The notes under the pieces: generated by a model | Told to the model about the DNA's origin: nothing | Seen by the model: only the letters and a program-made list of their open reading frames with translations | Database searches by the model: none | Shown: piece after piece, positions 51,067-60,375 of the stretch | Numbering within the stretch: position 1 is the stretch's first letter | Layout of the letters: every line of letters starts with the position of its first letter | Assembly (NCBI GenBank): GCA_965219125.1 | Contig: CBDCMO010000002.1 | Span: forward strand, 1,116,001-1,180,000 | Direction: 5' to 3' | From: JBBSOK01 sp965219125 | GTDB lineage: Bacteria > Bacteroidota > Bacteroidia > Flavobacteriales > Flavobacteriaceae | Length of the DNA stretch: 64,000 bases | Position numbers and translations under genes: made by a program

Positions 51067-52452
51067 TTACAATCCGCTTATTTTATCATTAAAAGGCATT
51101 AACCAATCTTTATGTTTGAAAGATTCTGTTTTCTGCATTAAATCTACTTTCGGGTTAATATATGGTGCACTTAATCTTCCATTCAACGCTACATAACTTT
51201 CAGCATAAATAGCAATATTTTTATGACCTTGACTTGCAAAATGCTCGCCCAAATAATGCGCATATTGCAAAATAAAATCGGGTTGGGTACTCATTTGCTT
51301 TTCTTGGAATGGGGTCAGAAAATCGCTGTTGTCAACATAAAAACGGTTTCCGGTTTCAATGTCTTCAACTTTTAATTGCACATAACCTGCTTTTTCCATT
51401 AGCATAACGCGCCACGAAAACCGGTAGCCTTCTTCAGTCCAAAAAAGCTCGTTTGGGTATGCTAAATAGCGCCACGGAAATAAGAGTTGAAAAGAAAAAA
51501 AGACGGCTATAATTGGTAAAACAAATTTTCTTCGAAAGTGAAATTTGTGAAATTTTCTTTCTTCAGAAGCAATAATAGATTTTGAAGTGATTTTCGAATA
51601 ATCAATTCTAAATAATTTTGAAATAAATTGAATAATCTTGTTATGAAAACCTGCTTCAAAAAATATTAATGCACTTACAATCATAACGTAAGGAAACATC
51701 CCAATTGGGAATAAAACACGCGTTAAAATATGAAATATTACCACTAACCCGAATGCAAACCACCGTGTGGGCTTATATAAAAGTAGAAATGGAATAGTTA
51801 AATCATACAAAGCGCCGCTCCAACTGAAAGCATAATGAATCCATTCCTGCTGTAATAAATCTCCAAAAAAAGGTAAATCATATTTTGAAGGAAGCCATAT
51901 TTTTAAAGGCATTGCGTTTAGAAGCCAATCGCTATTCAATTTTGCCAAACCTGCGTATATGTATACAATACCAAGCATTAATTTGATACTATCAATTGTC
52001 CATCTAGGTATTTCTTGAAATTTTTTTAATGGATTCTTATATGAATCAACTGAAAAATAACAACTTGCAGGAAGAAAAATCATCAAAAAACTTACACAAC
52101 TTATAAAATAATAATGATTGAGATAGGTGGTTTTATCCATCAATTCAATGAATGTAAAACTTAAGAAAAAGAGAATTATGGAGATTCTATATTTATAGCC
52201 AACTGCTACAAAAAAGGCAGAAATTGCACAAATTATAAAAATTAAATAGGTATAATTTCCTATCGGTTGTACCCAACTGAAACCGTAATAACTAAAGAAG
52301 AATTTTGGCTGAATGTAGAGTTTCTCAATCCATCCATTAAACCAAAAACGTACAATACTGGCCAACATCATAATTCCAAAAAACATACGAAACACCGCAA
52401 GTGGCGCGGCGTTCGTTGTTTTTTTTAAATAATTGGAAAGTACGTTTGGCAT
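51067..52452 (-). CDS. HTTM (vitamin K-dependent carboxylase-like) membrane protein
   Basis: 461 residues. N-terminal membrane domain with MDKTTYLNHYYF near residue 124, the hallmark of the horizontally transferred transmembrane family, and LGIVYIYAGLAKLNSDWL. Several helices to about 300 are followed by a C-terminal beta-rich domain outside. Gamma-carboxylase activity in bacteria is unproven. Its place between TonB receptor and imelysin-3 repeats in other Bacteroidota clusters of this type; iron uptake is inferred from context only. Confidence 0.88.
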   Translation of the reverse strand: MPNVLSNYLKKTTNAAPLAVFRMFFGIMMLASIVRFWFNGWIEKLYIQPKFFFSYYGFSWVQPIGNYTYLIFIICAISAFFVAVGYKYRISIILFFLSFTFIELMDKTTYLNHYYFISCVSFLMIFLPASCYFSVDSYKNPLKKFQEIPRWTIDSIKLMLGIVYIYAGLAKLNSDWLLNAMPLKIWLPSKYDLPFFGDLLQQEWIHYAFSWSGALYDLTIPFLLLYKPTRWFAFGLVVIFHILTRVLFPIGMFPYVMIVSALIFFEAGFHNKIIQFISKLFRIDYSKITSKSIIASEERKFHKFHFRRKFVLPIIAVFFSFQLLFPWRYLAYPNELFWTEEGYRFSWRVMLMEKAGYVQLKVEDIETGNRFYVDNSDFLTPFQEKQMSTQPDFILQYAHYLGEHFASQGHKNIAIYAESYVALNGRLSAPYINPKVDLMQKTESFKHKDWLMPFNDKISGL

Positions 52453-52503
52453 TAAGGTATTGTGATAATATTGAAGTTTGGAAAATTGACATAAGACTAA
52501 AAT

Positions 52504-52573
52504 ACTTAGGACTTATAAATAAATTGTTTTAATAAATATGAACAAAAAAATATTTTAGTTCTACGTCCTAAGT
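52504..52573. repeat. 70-bp inverted repeat upstream of the HTTM gene
   Basis: ACTTAGGAC (52504-52512) pairs with GTCCTAAGT (52565-52573) across AT-rich sequence. Related bases (GACTAAAAT, TTTTAGTTC) lie on both sides, as in dispersed palindromic repeats. Confidence 0.65.
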
Positions 52574-52580
52574 CATTTTT

Positions 52581-53702
52581 TCAATCTCCATCGGCATCTA
52601 CATAATCTATGCTTATGTCCATTGCCTGAATCATATCTACTTTTAAATAGATTACATTTCGCTGCAATTCGTCATAAGTTTCAAGCATTTTTGAATTGTC
52701 CGTTTGTATTTGTTCAACAAAATTGTCATTTAATTGGCTTGCCTTATTTTTGGCGGTTACAAACTGGACATTTATTAGAGTACTTAAATTCTCACCATTT
52801 TTAATGGTATTCAAATAATCTAAATATGTTTTGAAACTTGGTCCGTTTTCACTGCCATTAAAACTTTTACCGTTAAAAAAGTTGGTGCTTGCTTCTATTG
52901 CCTTTAATAACAATTCCTTTGAGATATTTTTTTTATAAAATCCTTCAACATTGCCGGGCAACGGATTTCCCGAAAATACACCCGCCGGAATGCCAACTTT
53001 ACCAGCTCGCAAAGATTTTTCAAAATAAAAAATATAGTCGTTCGTCAATTTATCTACAGCTCCAGTTGCAGAAGAGCTTGTATTTGCTACAAAAGTATCG
53101 CGATAGCCGCTTGTCCAGCTTGTTAAAACATCATTGCTTAAGGCTGAAATTGAAGTAGCAAGTGCTTCGAGATAATTTTTATATCCTGCTGAATTTCCGT
53201 TAGAGAAATAAAAAGCAACAATTTCAGCATCTGTAATTCCGAGGCCATTTATCATATAATCAAAAGCTGGAAATCCTTGTTTGTCAATTGTTGATGGTAA
53301 CGAAAAATCGTAATTACCATTCCCAATAAAACTTTCAATCTGTGCCTTATTTGCCGGATAAATATTTAATCTATTTCTAAACCTAACCTCTTCTGCCTTT
53401 CCAATTTCGAACATTGAAACAGTTTGAAAAGCGAGATATGCGTCTTTCCATGAGGCTCGAAGTGCTTGCAAATTTTCAATAGTTGGACTTGCCGTAAAAT
53501 TTGTTGTTTCAGTTTTAAGAGCGGACGCCTTTGTATTAAAGTTACTGTATGCCGGAATAATAATATTATCTGCCCAATTTACAAGCATTGCACCACGATC
53601 AAAATTACTTTGTACTTCAGCAGGCGTATCGCTATCGCTTGAACAGGCGACTATAATTAATACAATTGCAAAAGCGAGTAGCGAGGTTTTAAAATATTTC
53701 AT
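52581..53702 (-). CDS. third imelysin-family lipoprotein, divergent motif
   Basis: 373 residues from ATG 53702; an upstream ATG at 53759 would run into the preceding gene and disrupt the signal. Lipobox IIVACS. The motif position is GFPAFDYMI, lacking both the His and the Glu of GxHxxE. It ends with a basic-acidic tail (DYVDADGD) like the second imelysin (FNDNDGD). It starts 34 nt after the DUF4856 gene stop and is probably cotranscribed. Role as an iron-related outer-membrane lipoprotein inferred. Confidence 0.85.
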   Translation of the reverse strand: MKYFKTSLLAFAIVLIIVACSSDSDTPAEVQSNFDRGAMLVNWADNIIIPAYSNFNTKASALKTETTNFTASPTIENLQALRASWKDAYLAFQTVSMFEIGKAEEVRFRNRLNIYPANKAQIESFIGNGNYDFSLPSTIDKQGFPAFDYMINGLGITDAEIVAFYFSNGNSAGYKNYLEALATSISALSNDVLTSWTSGYRDTFVANTSSSATGAVDKLTNDYIFYFEKSLRAGKVGIPAGVFSGNPLPGNVEGFYKKNISKELLLKAIEASTNFFNGKSFNGSENGPSFKTYLDYLNTIKNGENLSTLINVQFVTAKNKASQLNDNFVEQIQTDNSKMLETYDELQRNVIYLKVDMIQAMDISIDYVDADGD

Positions 53703-53736
53703 AAAAATTTTGGTTTTATTACTGAAATTCAGCAAA

Positions 53737-54957
53737 TTAATTAGTCGCTGCCTGCGCAACTGTGAAATTAAATTTTGCAGCCATCGCTTCAGAAACTATA
53801 TTTAATGTTTCGGGTGTAATATCCCAATATCCATTTTCAGAAGAATTGGTTAACATATTTAGTAAAGAATCAACTTCGGATTTTGAAAAGAGGGACGTTG
53901 TGCTTTCAGAAATTCTTGTAAAACGAAGGCTGTAAACAAAACCATACCCTTCCGAAAGTGAGTGGAATGCTCCTACTCTGTCCCCACTTTCAATTTTAGC
54001 CTTCCCAGCTTGAAGATAAAAAATACCACGAGCAGCAATTACGGTTGATATTTTTTCTCGAATTATTGCAGCTTGCGAATCCCTAATTTCATAATTTTTA
54101 GCAACAATCGCTGCTCTTCCAAGTTTAAAAGCATTCCAAATATCGGCTGCAATCGTATTAAAATCTCCATTATCATTTACTCTACCAACGTATTCATTTA
54201 AAAATGAATCATCTTCGCCAATGGTAAGATTAGGATTTTCGGCATTTGCAGAATTTCCATATAAATAGCCGTATGCCTCATCCCAATTATGCTCCATTGT
54301 AGTGTAGGGTTTGCCTAGAACCGAAATATTGCTATCATTGTCAGAGCGATTATTTTCTGCATCAAGTACGGCATCACTTAAATAATTATTAAGCATTTGA
54401 TCTGCCATTAAAGACCCCAAAAGGCTTTTTGAAAATGCTTGATTATATTCCAACCCTTTCGCATTAATGTAACGAGTTCTAGTTCCATCTGCAATCTGAC
54501 CGGGAATTCCCGGCGATGCAAGAGTCATTGTATTTGGGAAAATTTCGTTTGTTTGTGAACTGATATATCCTTCTAATGCTGCTTTTATTTGCGCACTTTC
54601 GATGGCATTACCAGAAAAGTAATCGAAAGAAGATGCCACTTTATTTCTCAAATTTTTATCAGAAGCATTTAAAATAGGATTAGAAAAATTGTTATTGCCA
54701 GCTTGGTGATTGAACATTGCCATTATTGAGGCTTCTGTAGCATTATCAAAATTTGAAAAAGCAGAAGCCGTTTCGCTCGCCATTAAGATTCGAGTAGTTT
54801 GACCATTAAAATCTACGGTAGATTCATTTGCGCGTTGAAACGTGTAAAATTCTGGCGCTATAACGTTGTTTACTACTATAGGCTCAACGTCGTCTGACGA
54901 ACATGATGTTAATAAAATCAAGCCAATAATTGTAAGGGAAATAAAGAGGTTTTTCAT
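53737..54957 (-). CDS. DUF4856-family lipoprotein
   Basis: 406 residues. Lipobox LLTSC with acidic follow-on SSDDVEP. The body opens APEFYTFQRANESTVDFNGQTTRI, typical of DUF4856 proteins, and carries HNWDEAYGYLYG, a motif shared with imelysin-like bundles (the W-D-E-A-Y-G block). It is first gene of the minus-strand iron operon and has its own palindromic operator. Function unknown; genomic company suggests iron. Confidence 0.85.
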   Translation of the reverse strand: MKNLFISLTIIGLILLTSCSSDDVEPIVVNNVIAPEFYTFQRANESTVDFNGQTTRILMASETASAFSNFDNATEASIMAMFNHQAGNNNFSNPILNASDKNLRNKVASSFDYFSGNAIESAQIKAALEGYISSQTNEIFPNTMTLASPGIPGQIADGTRTRYINAKGLEYNQAFSKSLLGSLMADQMLNNYLSDAVLDAENNRSDNDSNISVLGKPYTTMEHNWDEAYGYLYGNSANAENPNLTIGEDDSFLNEYVGRVNDNGDFNTIAADIWNAFKLGRAAIVAKNYEIRDSQAAIIREKISTVIAARGIFYLQAGKAKIESGDRVGAFHSLSEGYGFVYSLRFTRISESTTSLFSKSEVDSLLNMLTNSSENGYWDITPETLNIVSEAMAAKFNFTVAQAATN

Positions 54958-55002
54958 TGTTTTTATATTTAGACTTAATAAATATAGTTAAAATTTGAAA
55001 CG

Positions 55003-55056
55003 CAAAAATATATGCGAAAATTAAATCTCGCAAGTTTATTTAGATTAAATTTAAAT
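55003..55056 (-). promoter_or_regulatory. palindromic operator plus promoter of the DUF4856 operon
   Basis: On the minus strand ATTTAAATTTAATCTAAAT (55038-55056) is a 19-bp near-palindrome with one mismatched pair. It is followed by AAA, CTTG (55031-55034) and, 20 nt on, TATTTTTG (55003-55010) as -33 and -7 elements. The bases TCTAAATAAA plus the position before -33 match the perfect palindrome at 44520. Confidence 0.7.
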
Positions 55057-55078
55057 AATACTAGAAAAAAATTGAAAG

Positions 55079-55555
55079 CTATTTTGAACTTACTTCCAGA
55101 ATATGTTTATATTGAAGTCTAGCTAATCCAACCCATTGCAAAAGCACTTTTTTATCTTCTTCGGAAAGATCTCCGTGGATAATTGTGTATGATTGTAAGG
55201 GCATTTCGTCCTCTTCAACCATTTCTACAAATTCCTCTAATTTATGCTCTTTCTTTTTGACCGAATAACTTTCCCAATCTGACGCGTTAAAATGTCTTTT
55301 GCCATCTTTTATATGGTCTTCAAGCCATAATGAAACAGGCGCAACCTTTGCATACCACGGATAATTTGTTTGGTTACTATGACAATCGTAGCAGTTCTCC
55401 TTTAAAATAACAACTACTTTTTCGGAAGGTTTCGTTTCTGCTTCAAATAAAGCAACACTTTGGTAACCTTCATTATTTTTTATGGGTCGAATAAATTGAA
55501 TACCTACCAACGCTATTAATGCGATAATCAGAAAAATCTTAATGAATCTTTTCAA
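55079..55555 (-). CDS. heme-binding-domain (cytochrome c-like) protein
   Basis: 158 residues. An N-terminal signal anchor (residues 5-20) precedes C-Y-D-C-H (about 54-58) in LKENCYDCHSNQTNYPWYAKVAPVS, the signature of the Haem_bd family. WLEDHIKDGKRHFNASDW follows, and the C-terminal part has EMPLQSYTIIHGDLSEEDK. It is anchored in the periplasm and binds one heme; partner unknown. It starts 3 nt after the nucleotidase gene, so they share an operon. Confidence 0.9.
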   Translation of the reverse strand: MKRFIKIFLIIALIALVGIQFIRPIKNNEGYQSVALFEAETKPSEKVVVILKENCYDCHSNQTNYPWYAKVAPVSLWLEDHIKDGKRHFNASDWESYSVKKKEHKLEEFVEMVEEDEMPLQSYTIIHGDLSEEDKKVLLQWVGLARLQYKHILEVSSK

Positions 55556-55558
55556 ATC

Positions 55559-57700
55559 TTATTTTTTCAGCGAATTTAAGTAGAAAATAATGGCCTTGCG
55601 AATATCCGAAGCATTTTCTGATTCTGTAGGTGTGTAAATTTTTACAATATCTGTATTGGAAGGGTTTAAGAAAGGAATATCTAATCCCTTTAATAAATAA
55701 TCACTAATGGCAACGGTATAAATTTTTCTATCATTTATAACTTTCTCGCCATTTTTCCAATAACCATTTGCTGTTTCTGAAAAATTATCCAATTGTAAAT
55801 ATGCTCCCGTCCCACTTTGCTCCTCGCCAAACGCCAATATTTTCCGTAATAAACTCCCCATTAAATCTACCTTTAAAACACTACCACCAAATGGGAGCGT
55901 TCTGTAAATATCCGCACGTGTTAAATCGCCTTTCAATTCTTCATCAATTCTTATAGAGCCGCCATTTACAATTGCTCCATCTACTTCGTTATTATAAACG
56001 AAGGCCATAGATTTGGCTATTAATTTTCCCAAATTAGTCTGTTCGCTTCTATTCGCTTTATCTCCACCATTTAAAGGATCAACCAATTTATAGAGCGAGT
56101 TTTCAGACTTTTTACGGTCTCTACTATCGGCTTCTTCTAGGTTATTTATTTCTGTTGAAACACCTTTTTCTTTACCTGATATGGGTATTCTTTTTTGAAC
56201 TGCTACCACTTCCTGTTTCACATTTTCGGAGTTTGTTTCAATTTTATTTGATACTTCAGGTGCTCTAGTTTTTTCTTCCTTCGTTATCGGTAATTTCGAT
56301 TCCGTAGTAGCAACTTCAGAATTTATTTCAGTTGGTTTAGTTTTTTCTTTTGAAGTAAGCTGTTGCTCAACCGCAACTGGAATATTTTTGTTAGAAGTTA
56401 TAACTTCTTGTTTTTTATACTTTTCAACACCCGAATTATTTTCAATTTTTTCTGCAGTTTCAGGGTTTTCTTCTTTGGACATTACTAACTCGGGATTTTT
56501 TGAAGTAATTTCCTCTCTTTTAATAACATCAGATTTCTGTTGGTCCTTTGTTATATCCGTGTTTTTATTATTTATATTGGTTTTCTCTTTTGGCACTTTT
56601 GCAGTAATTGCCAAATCATCCTTTTGAGTTGATATGTTTTTCTTTGAGCTATTTGATTTTAGCTTTTTATCACTTTTCTGAATTATTTCTTTGCTTGAAA
56701 CATCTTCAGCTACTAATGGTTCATCATTCATCAATCCATCCAAAATATTCATCCACTTATTTACAACAAGATCTACTTTAGCAGAAGATTCTATTTTATT
56801 TGTAACAGGCATAAGCTCTGATGCAACATTCAAATTTTTTGTGCGTAAATTATAAATAATTGTATGTATATAAACGCTTTTAGCATTGGCATCAGCTTTG
56901 GCAATAATTGTTTTACCTTGTCTCTCAAGCATATTATCGTGCTCGTGGCCACCCATAATTAAGGGCAATTCCATAAACATACTTGCAATTTTTTTGTCTT
57001 GATCTATAGTCACGTGCGTTAAGCCAACTACAAAATCAGCCTTATCTATAGCCAAATCATAAGCCCTTTTAGATTCTTTATAGATATCACCGTAAGCAAC
57101 ATAAGGTTTTGGGTTTGATGGAAGGGTAACACCAAAAACACCAAATTTTATATTGTTGCCGTCTGTATCAGCTGCATTAAAAGTTGTAAAATCTGATGTA
57201 GGCAAAGGGGAATATTGTAATTGTTTTGAGAATGGAATCAGCCCTTTCTCAGTAACACGACTAACGTTGGCAGTAGTCCAAATAAAGTTCGATTCATTAA
57301 TTCTATTGCCTAATTCTGTTTCAGTCAAGTCAAATTCGTGATTACCAAATGTGGCAACATCCAGATCCATTGCATTTAGGACTTCAATCATCTGTTTTCC
57401 ATTAATTTTTTTTCCATCTACACTTAAGCTTCCTAATACAGAAGGACTTAAAAAATCGCCCGCCAAAAATAAAAAGGTGTTTGGAAAAAGCTCTTTAATT
57501 GAATCACGAATGTGCGCCACCCGCGCCAACCCGCCATACTCACCATTATTTAACGGTGCAATTTCATAAACATCGTTCATTTGAACAAACTTTAGAGTAA
57601 TGGCTCCGGCACCTTTTATAGGATCTTCTGGTTTAAATTGAAGCGCCTCACAACCTGCAAAAACTAAGGCTATAAAGGCCAATACAAATACTTTTTTCAT
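55559..57700 (-). CDS. 5'-nucleotidase-family metallophosphatase lipoprotein with a ~200-residue charged insertion
   Basis: 713 residues. Lipobox VFAGCE. The calcineurin-like domain covers about 30-290: MNDVYEIAPL, LAGDFLSPS, FGNHEFDLTE, GHEHDN. The 5'-nucleotidase C-domain covers about 530-713: RSEQTNLGKLIAKSM, GAIVNGGSIR, LPFGGSVLKV. Between them lie about 200 Lys/Glu/Ser/Thr/Asn residues (about 325-530) with loose repeats (SKEKTKPTE, KEEKTRAPE, GKEKGVSTE), which the family does not normally have. It starts straight after the HMG-CoA lyase stop (TGA then ATG). Nucleotide salvage outside the inner membrane is the expected role. Confidence 0.88.
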   Translation of the reverse strand: MKKVFVLAFIALVFAGCEALQFKPEDPIKGAGAITLKFVQMNDVYEIAPLNNGEYGGLARVAHIRDSIKELFPNTFLFLAGDFLSPSVLGSLSVDGKKINGKQMIEVLNAMDLDVATFGNHEFDLTETELGNRINESNFIWTTANVSRVTEKGLIPFSKQLQYSPLPTSDFTTFNAADTDGNNIKFGVFGVTLPSNPKPYVAYGDIYKESKRAYDLAIDKADFVVGLTHVTIDQDKKIASMFMELPLIMGGHEHDNMLERQGKTIIAKADANAKSVYIHTIIYNLRTKNLNVASELMPVTNKIESSAKVDLVVNKWMNILDGLMNDEPLVAEDVSSKEIIQKSDKKLKSNSSKKNISTQKDDLAITAKVPKEKTNINNKNTDITKDQQKSDVIKREEITSKNPELVMSKEENPETAEKIENNSGVEKYKKQEVITSNKNIPVAVEQQLTSKEKTKPTEINSEVATTESKLPITKEEKTRAPEVSNKIETNSENVKQEVVAVQKRIPISGKEKGVSTEINNLEEADSRDRKKSENSLYKLVDPLNGGDKANRSEQTNLGKLIAKSMAFVYNNEVDGAIVNGGSIRIDEELKGDLTRADIYRTLPFGGSVLKVDLMGSLLRKILAFGEEQSGTGAYLQLDNFSETANGYWKNGEKVINDRKIYTVAISDYLLKGLDIPFLNPSNTDIVKIYTPTESENASDIRKAIIFYLNSLKK

Positions 57701-58564
57701 TCAATGATATTTAGTAAAAACTTTGGTTGCTTGATTATAGGCACTCTCAAAGGACGTGGGGATTAAATTACTGGAAACCTTTGCTGCCGTAAAATAACTT
57801 AGCATTTTTTCGGTAGGCATATTTCCAGTTAATTCGTCTTTTGCCATTGGACAACCTCCAAACCCTTGTATTGCTCCGTCAAAACGCGTACAACCTGCTT
57901 TGTAAGCGGCGTCAATTTTTTCGTGCCAAGCGTTTGGTGTGGTGTGCAAATGCGCGCCAAATTCTATGTGGGGAAATTTCGGTATCAAGTTACTAAATAA
58001 ATATGAAATAACCGAAGGGGTAGAAGTTCCAACGGTATCACTAAGGGAAAGTATGTTCACACCAATGGCAGAAAGCTTCTCAGTCCACTCTCCAACAATA
58101 TCAACATTCCAAGGATCACCGTATGGATTGCCAAAACCCATTGATAAATAAGCTACTACTTTTTTATTTTTTGAATCTGCCAGATTTAAGATTTCCTGCA
58201 AAGTTTCTAGGGATTGCGCAATGGTTTTATGCGTATTCCGCATTTGAAAATTTTCTGAAATTGAAAAAGGATACCCCAAATAATCTATTTCGGGATGTTG
58301 GACAGCATCTTCAGCGCCACGCGTATTTGCAATTATTGCCAACAACTTACTTTTAGTTTCTGAAAGATCTAATTTTGAAAGAACCTCAGCTGTATCAACC
58401 ATTTGTGGAATTGCTTTTGGAGATACAAAACTCCCAAAATCAATAGTATCAAAACCACAGCGCAATAAAGATTGGATATACAATACCTTTTTTTCAGTTG
58501 GTATAAAATCTTTTATGCCTTGCATGGCATCTCGTGGACATTCTATGATTTTTACGTGTTGCAT
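57701..58564 (-). CDS. hydroxymethylglutaryl-CoA lyase
   Basis: 287 residues of a DRE-TIM barrel. It begins IIECPRDAMQGI (the R-D of substrate and metal binding), and carries the lyase signature GGCPMAKDELTGNMPTE with the catalytic Cys. GAHLHTTPN holds the metal-site His pair. It splits HMG-CoA into acetoacetate and acetyl-CoA in leucine breakdown. It abuts the nucleotidase gene, a pairing likely only positional. Confidence 0.92.
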   Translation of the reverse strand: MQHVKIIECPRDAMQGIKDFIPTEKKVLYIQSLLRCGFDTIDFGSFVSPKAIPQMVDTAEVLSKLDLSETKSKLLAIIANTRGAEDAVQHPEIDYLGYPFSISENFQMRNTHKTIAQSLETLQEILNLADSKNKKVVAYLSMGFGNPYGDPWNVDIVGEWTEKLSAIGVNILSLSDTVGTSTPSVISYLFSNLIPKFPHIEFGAHLHTTPNAWHEKIDAAYKAGCTRFDGAIQGFGGCPMAKDELTGNMPTEKMLSYFTAAKVSSNLIPTSFESAYNQATKVFTKYH

Positions 58565-58628
58565 TGCTTCAAAGATATAAATTCCTATGATTGCATAAAT
58601 CGCTTCACTTTAAATAATATTTAAGAAT

Positions 58629-59243
58629 TTATGGCAGTACTATAAACGCAGCAATACCAACAAAAACAACAATCTGTAACCATTTTAAAACCAAACCCAT
58701 ACTTTTCCATTCCATAATTAAATTTGAAATTTTTCCAGCTGCTAAAGCAATTGCACTAAAAGTGAGAAAGGAAACGAACATAAAAGTAACTCCCAAAATA
58801 TAAAATTGTATAACAGTATTTGCTTCCTTATTCCAAAGGAAACCCGGAAAAAAAGCCAAAAAGAAAATCATCACTTTTGGATTTAAAAGATTCATAATTA
58901 CGCCGGTTTTAAATAATTGCCAATATGTTTTTTTTGGCGCGTTTTCGGAAAGCGCAATATTTTCATCACTATTGTAAACTTTAAAGGCTAAATAAATAAG
59001 ATAACAAGCGCCCAAAATTTTGATGCCATAAAAAATTTCTTCAAAAGAGGTTATAATTGCTGAAACACCAAATGCCAATAATGAAGTATGAACAATACAA
59101 CCACTTATTAATCCCGCGGTTGTCGCAATGCCACTTTTGGTGCCGTTTGCCAAAGATTGCGTGAGCACGTAAATATTATCCGGACCGGGCGCAAGGGCAA
59201 GGGCAAGCGTTGCAATTGAAAAAGAAAGAAGATGCTCAATCAT
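58629..59243 (-). CDS. LysE/RhtB-family amino acid exporter
   Basis: 204 residues, six helices. The N-terminal signature ALAPGPDNIYVLTQSLANGTKSGIATTAGL and the later GVIMNLLNPKVMIFFLAFFPGF are highly diagnostic of the RhtB group. It exports amino acids such as threonine or homoserine from the cytoplasm; the exact substrate cannot be judged. It overlaps the pyrD stop by 4 nt. Confidence 0.92.
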   Translation of the reverse strand: MIEHLLSFSIATLALALAPGPDNIYVLTQSLANGTKSGIATTAGLISGCIVHTSLLAFGVSAIITSFEEIFYGIKILGACYLIYLAFKVYNSDENIALSENAPKKTYWQLFKTGVIMNLLNPKVMIFFLAFFPGFLWNKEANTVIQFYILGVTFMFVSFLTFSAIALAAGKISNLIMEWKSMGLVLKWLQIVVFVGIAAFIVLP

Positions 59244-60301
59244 TTTCGTTTTAAAATTGCCGTATTAATATCCTTCACCAGCTTTGGTCCCTCATAAATA
59301 AATCCCGTATAAAGTTGCACCAAACTTGCACCGGCGTCCAATTTTTCCAAAGCATCTGATGCGGAATGTATTCCACCAACGCCAATAATTGGAAACGCTC
59401 TATTACTTTTTTCAGACAGAAAACGAATAACTTCGGTTGAACGATTTTTTAACGGTTTGCCGCTCAATCCTCCCATTTCCTTTTTATTTTCAGAATTAAT
59501 TCCTTTTCTTGAAATTGTAGTATTAGTGGCAATTACGCCATCTATTTTTGTAATTGCAACAATGTCGATAATGTCTAAAAGTTGCTCATTGGTCAAATCT
59601 GGCGCAATTTTCAGCAGAATTGGCTTGCGCTTGTCTTTTGAATTATTTTTATTTTGAAGCGTTTGAAGCAAAACAGTCAACGGTTTTTTTTCTTGTAATT
59701 CACGAAGATTCGGCGTGTTTGGAGAGCTTACGTTTACCACAAAATAATCTACATAATTAAAAAGCGCTTCAAAGCAAATAAGATAATCGGTGACGGCATC
59801 TTCATTGGGCGTAGTTTTGTTTTTGCCTATGTTTCCACCAATTAAAACTCTGTTTTGGGATCGATTCGAATTGGGATCACCAAACAAATCCGAAGATTTT
59901 AATCTTTCAACAGCAGCTTCTACTCCGCCGTTATTAAAACCCATCCGGTTAATAATTGCATTGTCTTCCTTCAATCTAAAAAGTCTTTTTTTGGGATTTC
60001 CATCTTGTGGTTTTGGGTTCACTGTTCCAATTTCAATAAAACCGAATCCAAAATTTCCCAGTTCTTTGTACAATTTTGCATCTTTATCAAAACCGGCAGC
60101 TAGACCGACTGGATTTGGAAATTTCAACCCAAAAAGATTTACTTCTAAATCAGGATTTTCAACTTTAAACATATTTCTAAAAATACTTCCGAAGCCAATT
60201 TTATGACTAAAACGGATTAATGAAAAGGTAAAATGATGAATTTTTTCCGGATCGAAACTGAAGAAAATTGGTCTTACAATACTTTTATACATAGTTGACA
60301 A
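59240..60301 (-). CDS. pyrD: quinone-dependent dihydroorotate dehydrogenase
   Basis: 353 residues, class 2 length. N-terminal helices precede LKFPNPVGLAAGFDKDAKL, the FMN-site GFIEIGTVNPKPQDGNP, NRMGFNNGG, FVVNVSSPNTPNLRELQ with the catalytic Ser, and GVIATNTTISR. It oxidises dihydroorotate to orotate at the inner membrane and passes electrons to quinone. The stop overlaps the LysE-type start (ATGA). Confidence 0.95.
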   Translation of the reverse strand: MSTMYKSIVRPIFFSFDPEKIHHFTFSLIRFSHKIGFGSIFRNMFKVENPDLEVNLFGLKFPNPVGLAAGFDKDAKLYKELGNFGFGFIEIGTVNPKPQDGNPKKRLFRLKEDNAIINRMGFNNGGVEAAVERLKSSDLFGDPNSNRSQNRVLIGGNIGKNKTTPNEDAVTDYLICFEALFNYVDYFVVNVSSPNTPNLRELQEKKPLTVLLQTLQNKNNSKDKRKPILLKIAPDLTNEQLLDIIDIVAITKIDGVIATNTTISRKGINSENKKEMGGLSGKPLKNRSTEVIRFLSEKSNRAFPIIGVGGIHSASDALEKLDAGASLVQLYTGFIYEGPKLVKDINTAILKRK

Positions 60302-60375
60302 ATGTGTGGTAAAAATAAGCTTTAAGTATTTAATATTTTTTCAATAAACTGTAATTTGCAGGCAAAATTATTATT

